From positions 19,796 to 83,795 of the forward strand of contig NZ_SRRZ01000014.1 of NCBI RefSeq assembly GCF_013179805.1: 64,000 bases of DNA. Direction: 5' to 3'. Origin of the DNA: Microcoleus asticus IPMA8 (GTDB taxonomy: Bacteria; Cyanobacteriota; Cyanobacteriia; Cyanobacteriales; Microcoleaceae). The notes below the pieces were generated by a model that searched no databases, had not been told where the DNA came from, and saw only the letters and a program-made list of their open reading frames with translations. The first letter of the stretch is position 1. The number at the start of each line of letters is the position of its first letter. This document shows, in pieces, positions 53,493 through 63,646 of this stretch. Position numbers and translations under genes: made by a program.

Positions 53493-53554
53493 AGTTGCTA
53501 AACCGTTTTGATTATAGCAGTTAATGTCGATTTTGAATTTTTTATTTTGGACGA

Positions 53555-54382
53555 TTACCGATCGCCAGTTGCCAGTTTCGCAGCGATGCGGGCAAAGTTT
53601 TCTGCTGCGGTGAGTTTACCAGCACCGTAACAGGCGCGCTGCCTCCATGCGGTGACAGGGAGATGTCCGGGGGGAGCATCTTCGTTGAAGGAGAGCTCGC
53701 TGTAATATTTCCAATTTTCCTTGACTCGCCAGCCGACTCGATCGCAAAATTCAGTATAATTTGCCTCGGTACTTTCCCAAATCTGCTGCTGCACGCTCAA
53801 CCCGAACCGCCCGCTGCTGTATTGTTGCCAAAGTTGGTCGATCGTGCGAAGGTCTGTAGGAGGAAAACTGTCAATATCGGCTGCACTCAGCCAGCCTTCG
53901 TCTTCCCTGACAGCTATTTGCAGCAAGATTTCCCAAGTATGTTCGTCAGCTTTGCGCCATTTTCCGGTTTCTAATAGCTTTGTCAGTTGTCGGTAGTCCA
54001 TTCCAACTTCGGAAATTGCCGGAGTTGAGTCAGGTATGGCGCCGATTTTGTCTTCCAGTCGCAGTAGAGTGCTGACAATCAATTCGGGATTTAGTTGTTC
54101 GAGGCGGTACAGAACCCATTCTAACTGAGATTGAAGGTACGTGCGGGCGATCGCACCTTGCTGCAATTCCCCCTGCAACTCATCAAATTTAGCTAACCAA
54201 TTTTGTTGATTGCGGGCCAATTCCCACATTTTTTTTGCCCACTGCAATCTAACTTCTTCTTTTTTTAAATAAGTTTTGGAAGGCTTAGCACGTTGCGGGT
54301 AGGGAGTCAAATCCCAGCCGCAAATCGAGCAAAACTCTGGTGTTTCTATGTATTCAGTACCGCACACTGGACAGTTAGACAT
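53555..54382 (-). CDS. GUN4-domain protein with zinc ribbon
   Basis: The product has 275 residues. Residues 4-21 carry two CxxC knuckles (CPVC and CSIC) of a zinc ribbon. A helical linker is followed, from about residue 130, by a GUN4 domain (DYRQLTKLLETGKWRKADEH, then FPPTDLRTIDQLWQQYSSGR, GLSVQQQIWES). Canonical GUN4 binds protoporphyrin and stimulates Mg-chelatase; single- and multidomain paralogues in cyanobacteria are thought to sense tetrapyrroles. It lies 150 bp after the hybrid kinase gene on the same strand. Confidence 0.87.
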   Translation of the reverse strand: MSNCPVCGTEYIETPEFCSICGWDLTPYPQRAKPSKTYLKKEEVRLQWAKKMWELARNQQNWLAKFDELQGELQQGAIARTYLQSQLEWVLYRLEQLNPELIVSTLLRLEDKIGAIPDSTPAISEVGMDYRQLTKLLETGKWRKADEHTWEILLQIAVREDEGWLSAADIDSFPPTDLRTIDQLWQQYSSGRFGLSVQQQIWESTEANYTEFCDRVGWRVKENWKYYSELSFNEDAPPGHLPVTAWRQRACYGAGKLTAAENFARIAAKLATGDR

Positions 54383-54532
54383 ATTGCCATAAATTCGGTT
54401 GCCAAGTAATTATCTGACATCCGGTAAATTAACGATAATTCGAGTATATGCTTAGGTTGCACCCTACAATTTGAGTTAATTATAAGCGGTAATGTGGGCA
54501 TTTCGCGCCAAGTTAGAGTTACTTATACCGCT

Positions 54533-55675
54533 CTAACAAGGCAAGCGAATAGTAAACAAACTGCCTTTGCCCAACTCTGATTTTACCTCGATCGTACCGC
54601 GGTGAGCTTCGACTATTTGGCGGCAGAGGTGCAGTCCCAAACCTGTACCGGATTTCTTGTGAGTTCCCGGCCCAAACCTTTCAAATAACTTTGCTTTTTC
54701 CGTGGGAGAAATGCCTGCGCCGGTGTCTTGGATTTCTATGATCACCCATGCCAGCGGTTGGTTTTTGAAGCTAGTATAAGCAGGTGAATTGGCAGCTTTT
54801 AAGCGGACATCTATTGAGCCGCTGTCGGTGAATTTAATCGCATTTCCGATTAAATTTGTTAGCAAGCGGTGCAGCTCCAGACGATCGCCCGGATACTTCG
54901 CAATCGGAGCACTTTCTGCACTTTCTGTCAAGTCTAAATTTACGGACAAACCTTTAGCATCCGCTAGGGGAGAGAGTTCTTCAGCTACTTCATTAATGAG
55001 CTGGCGCAAGTCCACGGGAGCGAAACTTAGGGATTTGCGGCCTGCTTCGTAGCGGTAGACTTCCAGCAACATATTTACCATCGCGATCAGGTTTTGGTTG
55101 CTGCGAACCATCGTCCCGAAAGCGTCGCGCATGGGAAGCGAAATTTCTCCTAAAGCTCCCTGCTGCATCAAACTTAGCATTCGATCGGCTGCTACGAGGG
55201 GCGTCCGCAAGTCGTGAGCGAGCCTGGAGACAAAATCTTCGCGCTGGAGGGCGATCGAATTGCGCTCGTCTACGCTGTGTTTTAGCCGCAGGAGCGATCG
55301 TACCCTCGCCAGCAGTTCATCCATTTCGACTGGTTTGCGGATGAAATCGTCTGCTCCCATGTCCAATCCCTGGACTACGCTCGCACTGTCGTGAGCCGTG
55401 ATCAGCAAAATCGGGATAAAGGGCAATTCCTTATTTTGTCTGATTCGCTTGGTGACTTCGTAACCGTCCATCCCCGGCATCATCACGTCTAGCAGTACCA
55501 AATCCGGGGCTGACTTGTCAATTTGGCTCAAGGCAGAAAAGCCGTTTTCGGCCGTGCTAATTTCGTAACCTTCTTCTTCCAGGATTGTCTGCACCAACAA
55601 AACATTATCTGGTGCGTCATCTACTACCAGAATCCGATCGGCTTTTGTGGCATTTGGAACAGATAAATAAGTCAT
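54533..55675 (-). CDS. Hybrid response regulator-histidine kinase
   Basis: The product has 380 residues. Residues 14-128 are a receiver domain (ILVVDDAPDN, phospho-acceptor Asp63 in LLDVMMPGMDGYE, Lys near FIRKPVE). A DHp helix holds His154 (SRLAHDLRTPLVAADR), followed by the ATPase domain: N-box LIGNAIKFTD, G1 DTGAGIS, G2 GTGLGLHLC. No sensor domain is present, so it is likely to be driven by another protein. The adenylate cyclase gene upstream lies 116 bp away on the same strand, a possible functional pair. Confidence 0.92.
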   Translation of the reverse strand: MTYLSVPNATKADRILVVDDAPDNVLLVQTILEEEGYEISTAENGFSALSQIDKSAPDLVLLDVMMPGMDGYEVTKRIRQNKELPFIPILLITAHDSASVVQGLDMGADDFIRKPVEMDELLARVRSLLRLKHSVDERNSIALQREDFVSRLAHDLRTPLVAADRMLSLMQQGALGEISLPMRDAFGTMVRSNQNLIAMVNMLLEVYRYEAGRKSLSFAPVDLRQLINEVAEELSPLADAKGLSVNLDLTESAESAPIAKYPGDRLELHRLLTNLIGNAIKFTDSGSIDVRLKAANSPAYTSFKNQPLAWVIIEIQDTGAGISPTEKAKLFERFGPGTHKKSGTGLGLHLCRQIVEAHRGTIEVKSELGKGSLFTIRLPC

Positions 55676-55791
55676 TTAATTGTTAGCCTGGAAATAAATA
55701 CTAACTTTAATCGTGCATCGGATTTATGTTTTCACATTTTTCCACTTGTTAACTCTGTCATAAGGAAGATATAAAAAAATATGTAATCTTT

Positions 55792-58497
55792 TTACATTTT
55801 GTCACTCGGGTGTGATATCATATCGTACTTTATTGTCATAGTATGAACCCCGTCCCAATCCTCGGGCGGAGGTATTTCCAAATACCTGAGGGAGCGCTCG
55901 ATGTGAACTTCCACAGGTCGATCGCTAGGTCGTATCGCTAAAGCCGCTTCAAAACAACTAATAGCTTTATGAAAATTTCTAGCAATATAAGCATCCCTAC
56001 CGTTGCTGTAAAGTTCCAAAAACCGAACGGTTTCCCCATCAATGGGTTCAGAAGTATTTTGCAGCAACTCGTAAATACCCACCGGCTGATTTTGGCCCTT
56101 AACCCGCACCTTGTCCAACTCTCGCACCCAAATCCCTTCGCGGCATAAACTGTATGTAAATTCGCTCAAAATGATATCGCAGCCGTACTCTTTTGTAAGC
56201 TGTTCCAATCGCGAGCTCAAATTCACCGCATCCCCGATTACCGTGTAATCCATCCGCTTTTGGGAACCAATATTTCCCGAAACCACTTCTCCAGAACTAA
56301 TCCCAATTCCGAAACGAAACGGATCTTCGCCGGGGCGAGAATCATTAAACTCTTTCAAACGCCTGCGCATATCTAAAGCCGACTGCACCGCCATCCAACC
56401 GTGACTTTCCGGGGGATTCAGCGGCAGCGGCGCGCCGAACACGGCCATTAAAGCATCGCCGATAAACTTGTCTAAAGTTCCTTCGTGATGGAAAACGGCC
56501 TCCACCATCGTCTCAAAATACTCGTTCAGCAGCGATACCACCTCCGACGCTCCCAGATTTTCGGTGAGTGTGGTGTAGCCGCGAATGTCGGAAAATAAAA
56601 TAGTAACTTCTTTGCGTTCGCCTACCATCAGGGTACCTTCGCCCAAAGCCATCACTTTATCTACGACTCCAGGAGTCAGGTAGCGGTACATCGTATTTTT
56701 CATCCGCTTTTCGCGGCTGATGTCTTCGAGTACCACTAAACCGCCGCGCACGCCGCCTTCTGGATTGATCAGCGGGTTGACAGTCAAATTCAAACTGCGT
56801 TCAATTACTTTAATTCGAGAGGCCGGGAGGGGCAGCGGACAATAAGGGTGATACCGGGCTGCATTGGGCAGCGAAAATAGAGATTGGGAATTAGCTAATT
56901 CTGCCAGCGCTACTTCTTCAGTCCAGGCGCTGTTTTCGCCCCAAGCGTAATATAAATTCGGGTCAGTGCGATCGGGCACAGCCAAAATGTAAGTTTCTTC
57001 TCCTATTTCTTCTTCTGTTTTTGCTGCTGCTGTTTCTGCGGAACAACAGGTTTTTTCCACCAACAGTCCCACTGTTAAACTTTGTTCGGGAACGTAATGT
57101 CTGGCAGCATTGTGGAGACTGTCTTCGAGTCGAAATTGCAAATTATCGATCGGCACAACTTCCCAAACATAGCGGTCGATCAGTTTTTCTTCCCAAATCT
57201 GGGGATTGTGTTTGCTTTTAGCTTGATTTACCGGACAGCCCAACAATTCCAGCGCCGCTTCGTTAATCGTTACAACTCGCCCCTGTAAATCCGTGGAAAT
57301 TACTGCATCGGAAAGACTTTGCAGCATATCTTTTTGATACTGCTTTTCCACCATCACGTTCTGAAACAGTTGAGAATTTTGCAGCGCCATTCCTGCTTGG
57401 GAATTAAAAGCTCGCAAAAACTCTTCGTCGGAAGTGGTGAAAGTACCTTGGTTCTTATTAATTAGCTGAGTCACCCCGATCAGCTCACCTTTAGCGTTAT
57501 GCACCGGCATACACAAGACAGTCCGAGTGCGGTATCCGGTTTGCTGGTCTGTAGAGGGGTCAAAGCGGGGATCGTCGTAAGCATCTGTAATATTTAGAGG
57601 TTGACCGGTCGAAGCCACGTAACCAGCAATTCCCTTATTAGCAGGAATGCGGATTTCCACCATCGTTTTGCCGTCGGCCTTGGCGACTTTTGTCCAGAGT
57701 TCGTTAGTTTCCCGATTTAACAAAAATAGCGTGCTGCGATCGGCCTGCATCAAGTCGCGAGCTTGATCCATGACAGCGCGCAAAGTTGTTTCCAAGTCAA
57801 GACTTTGACCCAAAGTGGTCGTCGCTCTCAACAGTGCGGCAACCCCTCGCTGGTTGCGGGCCACGACGTAGAAAGACTGACAGCTTTCGAGAATAATCCC
57901 GATCGAATCTGCAAAAGCCTGGAACTGCTCTTCGTCTTCCTCGCTAAAGGGGACATTGCCAGCTTTATTTAACAGTCTGACCACCGCTACGGGTTCGTGT
58001 TGGCTCTTGCTGCTAAAAATCGGCATACAGAGAATGGTCTCGATCTGGTAGCCCGGTGGTTCGTCTACTTCGGAATTAAAATGCTCGTGCGATCGAGCCG
58101 ACGCGACATTTATCGATTTTCCGGTTGTTGCTACGTAGCCTAAAATGCCTGCATCCATCGGCAAACGAACTTCTAAATCTTCGCCAAGTGCATCGACTGT
58201 TTTGTGCCACAGTTGATTTTTGTTGGAGTCAACCAAAAAAATTGTTGTCCGGTCTGCTTGCAAAATTTGACCAATTTTGACAGTGAAGGCATCTAACAGT
58301 TGCTCTAAGAGAGTTTCGAGTGCTTCATTGTTAATCAGGTCCATCGCCCGGATAAATTGCTGAAATTCAGCCGTGATAAAGTCCAGCAGGCACACTAATT
58401 CAGGAACTGGCAGGCTCTTAACACGGGAGGTCAATGCCCCCATAAAATTGACTTGAGTCAGTGTAGCCAGAACGCTACCAGCATTGGAGAATGTCAT
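55792..58497 (-). CDS. GAF-GAF-PAS class III adenylate cyclase with TPR-like end (CyaB type)
   Basis: The product has 901 residues. Two GAF domains (about 55-215 and 225-395) each contain an NKFDE-like signature (NKAGNVPFSEEDEE and NKNQGTFTTSDEE), the mark of cyclic-nucleotide-binding GAFs in Anabaena CyaB1/CyaB2. A PAS domain follows (SDAVISTDLQGRVVTINEAA). The cyclase has metal-binding Asp in LFSDIRGYT and FIGDALMAVFG, specificity Lys in TLDKFIGD and Asp in MDYTVIGDAVNLSSRLEQ, as in adenylate (not guanylate) cyclases. A short TPR-like helix pair ends the protein. cAMP may feed back on its own GAFs, as known for CyaB1. Confidence 0.9.
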   Translation of the reverse strand: MTFSNAGSVLATLTQVNFMGALTSRVKSLPVPELVCLLDFITAEFQQFIRAMDLINNEALETLLEQLLDAFTVKIGQILQADRTTIFLVDSNKNQLWHKTVDALGEDLEVRLPMDAGILGYVATTGKSINVASARSHEHFNSEVDEPPGYQIETILCMPIFSSKSQHEPVAVVRLLNKAGNVPFSEEDEEQFQAFADSIGIILESCQSFYVVARNQRGVAALLRATTTLGQSLDLETTLRAVMDQARDLMQADRSTLFLLNRETNELWTKVAKADGKTMVEIRIPANKGIAGYVASTGQPLNITDAYDDPRFDPSTDQQTGYRTRTVLCMPVHNAKGELIGVTQLINKNQGTFTTSDEEFLRAFNSQAGMALQNSQLFQNVMVEKQYQKDMLQSLSDAVISTDLQGRVVTINEAALELLGCPVNQAKSKHNPQIWEEKLIDRYVWEVVPIDNLQFRLEDSLHNAARHYVPEQSLTVGLLVEKTCCSAETAAAKTEEEIGEETYILAVPDRTDPNLYYAWGENSAWTEEVALAELANSQSLFSLPNAARYHPYCPLPLPASRIKVIERSLNLTVNPLINPEGGVRGGLVVLEDISREKRMKNTMYRYLTPGVVDKVMALGEGTLMVGERKEVTILFSDIRGYTTLTENLGASEVVSLLNEYFETMVEAVFHHEGTLDKFIGDALMAVFGAPLPLNPPESHGWMAVQSALDMRRRLKEFNDSRPGEDPFRFGIGISSGEVVSGNIGSQKRMDYTVIGDAVNLSSRLEQLTKEYGCDIILSEFTYSLCREGIWVRELDKVRVKGQNQPVGIYELLQNTSEPIDGETVRFLELYSNGRDAYIARNFHKAISCFEAALAIRPSDRPVEVHIERSLRYLEIPPPEDWDGVHTMTIKYDMISHPSDKM

Positions 58498-59075
58498 GAT
58501 TAACTGCTTTCTCAGAGGGGTAGACTGACCCGCAGGTCGATCGGCGCTTGATTCTGCTGCGGTACAAACGATTTAAGTTGTTTGGAAACGCGCCGACAGT
58601 CGCTTGTCGCTTTGATGAATCGTGAGCTCAACAGTGGCGCAGGCAACTTCTGTTTTTGTTACATATGCTCGATCAATCTTTTTTACAACCTCGATAATGA
58701 TGAGGGTTCGTCAATTAAAGCTGAACTTGAGTTCGGAACACTGCTAGCCTGAAAATTAGCTCCCAAGCTTTCGTTCGATCGAGAGTGCAATGTAGATTTG
58801 ACCCTCTGTGCTCGGCTGCTGCGCGGTGTGACTGTTTTAGCGCACTCGGCGACCGTATCCGGTTAGGTGAAGGGCGCTATGAAATCAGCGCGCAAGGCAT
58901 TCCTACAGAGCTACTCATAGTTTAATGGTAAACGCAACACCACGATAGCTACGGTAATTTATGCAGCAAAAAAGTTATATCGCTCTTTGAGGAGATCCGT
59001 CCCCGCTACCCACTGACGATCGAACAGCGAAGCTAAACAGTCGGTGAGGTTTAAAGGTGCTACAGATGCTGAGAT
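58498..59075. other. Intergenic region between adenylate cyclase and sqdX
   Basis: These 578 bp hold no frame that looks coding and no tRNA. Several short direct copies of CTCGATC and GCGATC occur. It must contain the cyclase promoter on its left and the 3' end of the sqdX transcript on its right. Confidence 0.5.
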
Positions 59076-60209
59076 TTAGGCCGCTCTGGGCATAGACTGG
59101 GCAAATACCACCGATTGATAGTAGCGCTGCAGTTGTGCGGTGGCGGCTGCCCAACCCCAGCGTTCGGCTTCTCGGCGAGCGTTTTGGCGCAGGGTTTCCC
59201 GTTCTTCGGGATTCGCAAACAGACGCTGGGTGGCGGCCAGAGATCCTCCTTCGTCGGCGGGGTCAAATAAATATCCGTTAACGCCGTCGGTGACGATATC
59301 GGGAATTCCGCCGCTGCGCGCCGCCACTACGGGCGTCCCCGCAGCCATTGCTTCTAGGAGCACTAACCCCAAGGTTTCGGTGCGGGAGGGAAAAATGAAG
59401 GCGTCGGCCGATGCGTAAGCTGTTGCGAGTTCTTGCCCCTTGAGGTAGCCGACAAAATTAGTAGGGGTGCCGGCAAAATATTGTTCGAGGGTTTGGCGAT
59501 GCGGGCCGTCTCCGACTAGGGCGAGGCGGGCGTCGGGAATCGCTGCGAGGACTGGTTTGATGCGTTCGATTTCTTTTTCTGCACCGAGGCGGCCGACGTA
59601 CAGCAGCAGGGGACTGTCGGGGTTATTTTCCGAAAGGCGCGATCGCATTTCTCGACTGGCCAATTCGGGGACAAACATTTCAGTATCTACGCCCCGCTGC
59701 CACAAATCTACCCGATCGATCCCGTGGTTTCTGAGTTCTTCCACCATTGCTGTAGAAGTACACAAATTCAGTTCTGCTTGATTGTGGGCACCTTTGAGCA
59801 ATTCCCACAATAAAGGTTCGAGGACTCCAAAACCGTAATGGTGCAAATATTTCGGCAAATGGGTGTGGTAAGAAGCCAAAATCGGAATGTTCAACTTTTT
59901 GCCGTAATATATACCGCCCAATCCCAAAATAGCGGGATTGACAACGTGAATAATATCCGGTTTAAACTGCTGTAATTGGCGACCGACAGCCGGAGAAGGA
60001 AGTGCCATTTTCAGTTCCGGGTACATCGGCAAAGGCAAACCCTCCACACCATAAATTCGGGCGCCTTTGTATTCTTTAATCCCATAATCTGGAGAAAATA
60101 TCAGAACTTGTTCGCCCGCGCGCTGCAATTGATCTACAGTGTGAATCAGTCTGGTGACAATGCCGTCTATTTTCGGCAGAAAAGTTTCAGTAAAAAGAGC
60201 TATTTTCAT
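59076..60209 (-). CDS. sqdX: Sulfoquinovosyltransferase (sulfolipid synthase) SqdX
   Basis: The product has 377 residues from the ATG at 60209 (MKIALFTETFLPKIDGIVTR); the open frame upstream does not belong to it. It is a GT4-family glycosyltransferase: LLLYVGRLGAEKEIERIKPV, then PSRTETLGLVLLEAMAAGTP and VVAARSGGIPDIV. It transfers sulfoquinovose from UDP to diacylglycerol to make SQDG of the thylakoid. sqdB lies 1.2 kb upstream on the same strand, with one gene between. The strong sequence agreement with SqdX over the whole length supports the symbol. Confidence 0.9.
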   Translation of the reverse strand: MKIALFTETFLPKIDGIVTRLIHTVDQLQRAGEQVLIFSPDYGIKEYKGARIYGVEGLPLPMYPELKMALPSPAVGRQLQQFKPDIIHVVNPAILGLGGIYYGKKLNIPILASYHTHLPKYLHHYGFGVLEPLLWELLKGAHNQAELNLCTSTAMVEELRNHGIDRVDLWQRGVDTEMFVPELASREMRSRLSENNPDSPLLLYVGRLGAEKEIERIKPVLAAIPDARLALVGDGPHRQTLEQYFAGTPTNFVGYLKGQELATAYASADAFIFPSRTETLGLVLLEAMAAGTPVVAARSGGIPDIVTDGVNGYLFDPADEGGSLAATQRLFANPEERETLRQNARREAERWGWAAATAQLQRYYQSVVFAQSMPRAA

Positions 60210-60219
60210 AGTAAATTGT

Positions 60220-60858
60220 TTAGGAAACCGATAATCGTAGTTTCTGGGAGATGTCGGGGTCGGTAACAGGATACAATGTCTCGCAGGGGGTAAGTAATTG
60301 CGAGCTGTCGCCTCCTTTATATTGATGCTGTTGCTGCACGAATTCTGAAATATCCTCGATGTTAACAATCCATTCTCGCGCGTAACTGGCTAAAACACTG
60401 CCGCGCAAACCCAGTTGAATTGCCCGCCGTTCCAGTTTTGCTCCACTTGGGTGATGATCCGGGTCCCATTGCAGCCGTACAGTCGAATTTTTAACAGCTT
60501 GTTGCCATGATTTTTCGCTGCCATACACTGCTGGAACGAACTTAGAATAGACAGCGGATGCTAAAATTTCGTCAAAAGCCGATCGCTTCAGCCAAATAGC
60601 CAGAATTACTTCTTGTCCGGGTTTTGTTCCCCATTCCGATCGATACATCATCCACAGAAAATTGGGCTTAATCCAACTCATGCGATTCAGACTAAATTCC
60701 CCACCGAAATAACCTTGTTCCGCTGCAAAAAGACCGATCGCCGGACGGTAAGCTTGGTACACTACAACGGTATTTTCGTCAAATTGTGCCAGAATGTGAC
60801 GACCTGTTTTCGGCCATTTACTTGTTTGGTTTAAGTATGGTTCGGTTCGCAGATTCAT
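60220..60858 (-). CDS. DUF4291 family protein
   Basis: The product has 212 residues from the ATG at 60858 (MNLRTEPYLNQ). Family features: FDENTVVVYQAYRPAIGLFA, RMSWIKPNFLWMMYRSEWGT, WDPDHHPSGAKLERRAIQLG. DUF4291 proteins are cytosolic and of unknown biochemical role. The gene ends 10 bp before the sqdX start, so it may be cotranscribed with sqdX. It interrupts the usual sqdB-sqdX neighbourhood. Confidence 0.85.
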   Translation of the reverse strand: MNLRTEPYLNQTSKWPKTGRHILAQFDENTVVVYQAYRPAIGLFAAEQGYFGGEFSLNRMSWIKPNFLWMMYRSEWGTKPGQEVILAIWLKRSAFDEILASAVYSKFVPAVYGSEKSWQQAVKNSTVRLQWDPDHHPSGAKLERRAIQLGLRGSVLASYAREWIVNIEDISEFVQQQHQYKGGDSSQLLTPCETLYPVTDPDISQKLRLSVS

Positions 60859-60867
60859 TCCCACTAA

Positions 60868-61171
60868 TTACGATCGATATTTTTCTAACGGTAAGGTACA
60901 AACTCCGTGAATTCCAATAGATACAATTATCCCACCAACAAGTAATCCCACACCTTCGGCAAAGCAATTAATTCTGTGAATTTCCTGTGCAGTTTTAGCA
61001 ATTAAGATTTCTTTTTCCCCAGCAGAAGGCGCTTAGCTAACGGGCGCGGTAATTTTGATTGCTCGCCGTTAGTGCAGCCCATTTCGGTATTAAATAATAA
61101 GCACAAACTGCACTCGCTAAAAACCCGGGCAGAACAATCAAAAGCAACCGAATAAGAATTCGACTTTTCAC
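60868..61171 (-). pseudogene. Frameshifted small membrane protein
   Basis: A GTG frame at 61171 reads SRILIRLLLIVLPGFLASAV, CAYYLIPKW, to QNYRAR and stop (61037). A second frame from about 61032 continues APSAGEKEILIAKTAQEIHR, INCFAEGVGLLVGGIIVSIG, IHGVC to the stop at 60868. The two membrane segments together look like one short two-helix protein split by an indel and a stop codon. The parent family is not recognised. The gap from 61172 to 61412 holds a CGCAGAGGACGCAGAGAACA-type repeat and no gene. Confidence 0.5.
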
Positions 61172-61412
61172 GGCTTTATGCCCAAAAAGCCAGCATTAAA
61201 AACCTTATGCCATTTTTCAATTAAGCGCAGAGGACGCAGAGAACACAGAGCAAAAAATAAAAAAGATAGATATGAAAAAAGTAATCTACACCGAAATTGA
61301 TTCAGAACTTGCAAACATTTCTCCTCTCTTCCCTTTTTTTATCTTACTTCGCGCCCTTCGCGCCTTCGCGGTTCGTTAAAAAATCTCTTACCCCGCAGGT
61401 AGATACCAGAAC

Positions 61413-62564
<1,152 letters not shown>

Positions 62565-62671
62565 TCAACGGTGAATCTTGCTTGCCAATACTGGGTTAAT
62601 GTACCAGGTAATGGTACATTCTGAACCTTTAATCAAGCGTGTTTGCCTAGGAGGGACTCTGTTTTTTTAGA

Positions 62672-63262
62672 TTAAACCTGAATTTCGTCGGCGAAACTGG
62701 CCCGGCGCGTGAATTCAAAGGGGCCGGCCTGGGCTCCCCAGACGTGGGCGTCGGTTTCTGGGTCGCGTCCGCGATCGTGGCTAATAAATTTGTCTTGGTC
62801 AATCTCGAATTCGCTGTCTAGATAAGTTTTTTTGCCCTTTCTGACCACGGCACAGCCTTTTCCGGGTTCGACAAACCCTTTGAAGCTGTTGCCCGTCCAC
62901 TGCGTAATAAAGGTGCAGCCCGGGAGCAGTGTCAGTTGTGCTTTTTTGATTTCTTGCAGCCGTTGCGGGTCGCGGGAAGCGCCGTAGAATTGTTCTTCGT
63001 TTTCTATGGCATAATTTTCGATGTCGATTCGATCGCCCACCGGGACTAATTTTAAAACTCGGACTCGGTACGGTACATTCAGTTCAATATCGTAGGCTTG
63101 TTCTAGGTACAAGCTGAGCCCATCCAGAACTTCGACGGGCAAAGGTCTCATGCAGACGCGGATGTGGGCGAAAAAGGGCGGATTTTCAAAGGCTTGGGCT
63201 TGGTTGCTGAAATCGGCGGCCATCCAGCGGCCGAGGGTGACGATATCGGTGGAATGAGTCAT
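62672..63262 (-). CDS. cpcT: Phycobilin lyase CpcT (CpcT/CpeT family)
   Basis: The product has 196 residues. The family attaches phycocyanobilin to Cys-153 of the phycocyanin beta subunit. Features: TDIVTLGRWMAADFSNQAQA, FENPPFFAHIRVCMRPLPVE, the central YGASRDPQRLQEIKKAQLTL and the C-terminal DRGRDPETDAHVWGAQAGPF. It supports a phycobilisome-bearing cyanobacterium. It is separate from any phycocyanin genes here. A GATTTTA repeat lies before the start codon (63266-63298). Confidence 0.92.
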   Translation of the reverse strand: MTHSTDIVTLGRWMAADFSNQAQAFENPPFFAHIRVCMRPLPVEVLDGLSLYLEQAYDIELNVPYRVRVLKLVPVGDRIDIENYAIENEEQFYGASRDPQRLQEIKKAQLTLLPGCTFITQWTGNSFKGFVEPGKGCAVVRKGKKTYLDSEFEIDQDKFISHDRGRDPETDAHVWGAQAGPFEFTRRASFADEIQV

Positions 63263-63265
63263 TTC

Positions 63266-63298
63266 GATTTTAGATTTTAGATTTTAGATTTTGGATTG
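63266..63298. repeat. GATTTTA heptamer tandem repeat
   Basis: About four units stand immediately upstream of the cpcT start codon, as at phr and dacB. Confidence 0.85.
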
Positions 63299-63421
63299 AG
63301 GGAGTAGAAGTTATTTTAGGGGAAATTCAGGTGCGATAGCGCATGAGATACCCGACTTTTTCCAGAATTCGGGGATCTGAGTATTATGTTTTTTTATGGT
63401 GGGCTTACTTATCAGTCAATA

Positions 63422-63646
63422 ATGAAACTACAACCAGTCGAATCCAGCACGATCGAAGCTGTAGGTTATGACGAAACAACGTCTACCCTCGAAGTTGTTT
63501 TCAATAGCGGGAAGACATATCGATATTTTGAAGTCCCGAATAATGTCTATCTAGAACTGATAGCATCAGACTCCAAAGGTAGTTATATGCTATCTAACGT
63601 TATTGACTGCTTTCCCTACGAACAAGTAAAGAAACGGCGACGATAA
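63422..63646 (+). CDS. KTSC-domain protein
   Basis: The product has 74 residues from the ATG at 63422 (MKLQPVESSTIEAVGYDETT). It matches the small KTSC domain: SSTIEAVGYDETTSTLEVVF, NSGKTYRYFEVPNNVYLELI, SDSKGSYMLSNVID. KTSC domains occur alone or fused to nucleases and lysyl-tRNA synthetase-like proteins; the function of the short form is unknown. The upstream extension of 12 codons seems non-native. Confidence 0.85.
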   Translation: MKLQPVESSTIEAVGYDETTSTLEVVFNSGKTYRYFEVPNNVYLELIASDSKGSYMLSNVIDCFPYEQVKKRRR

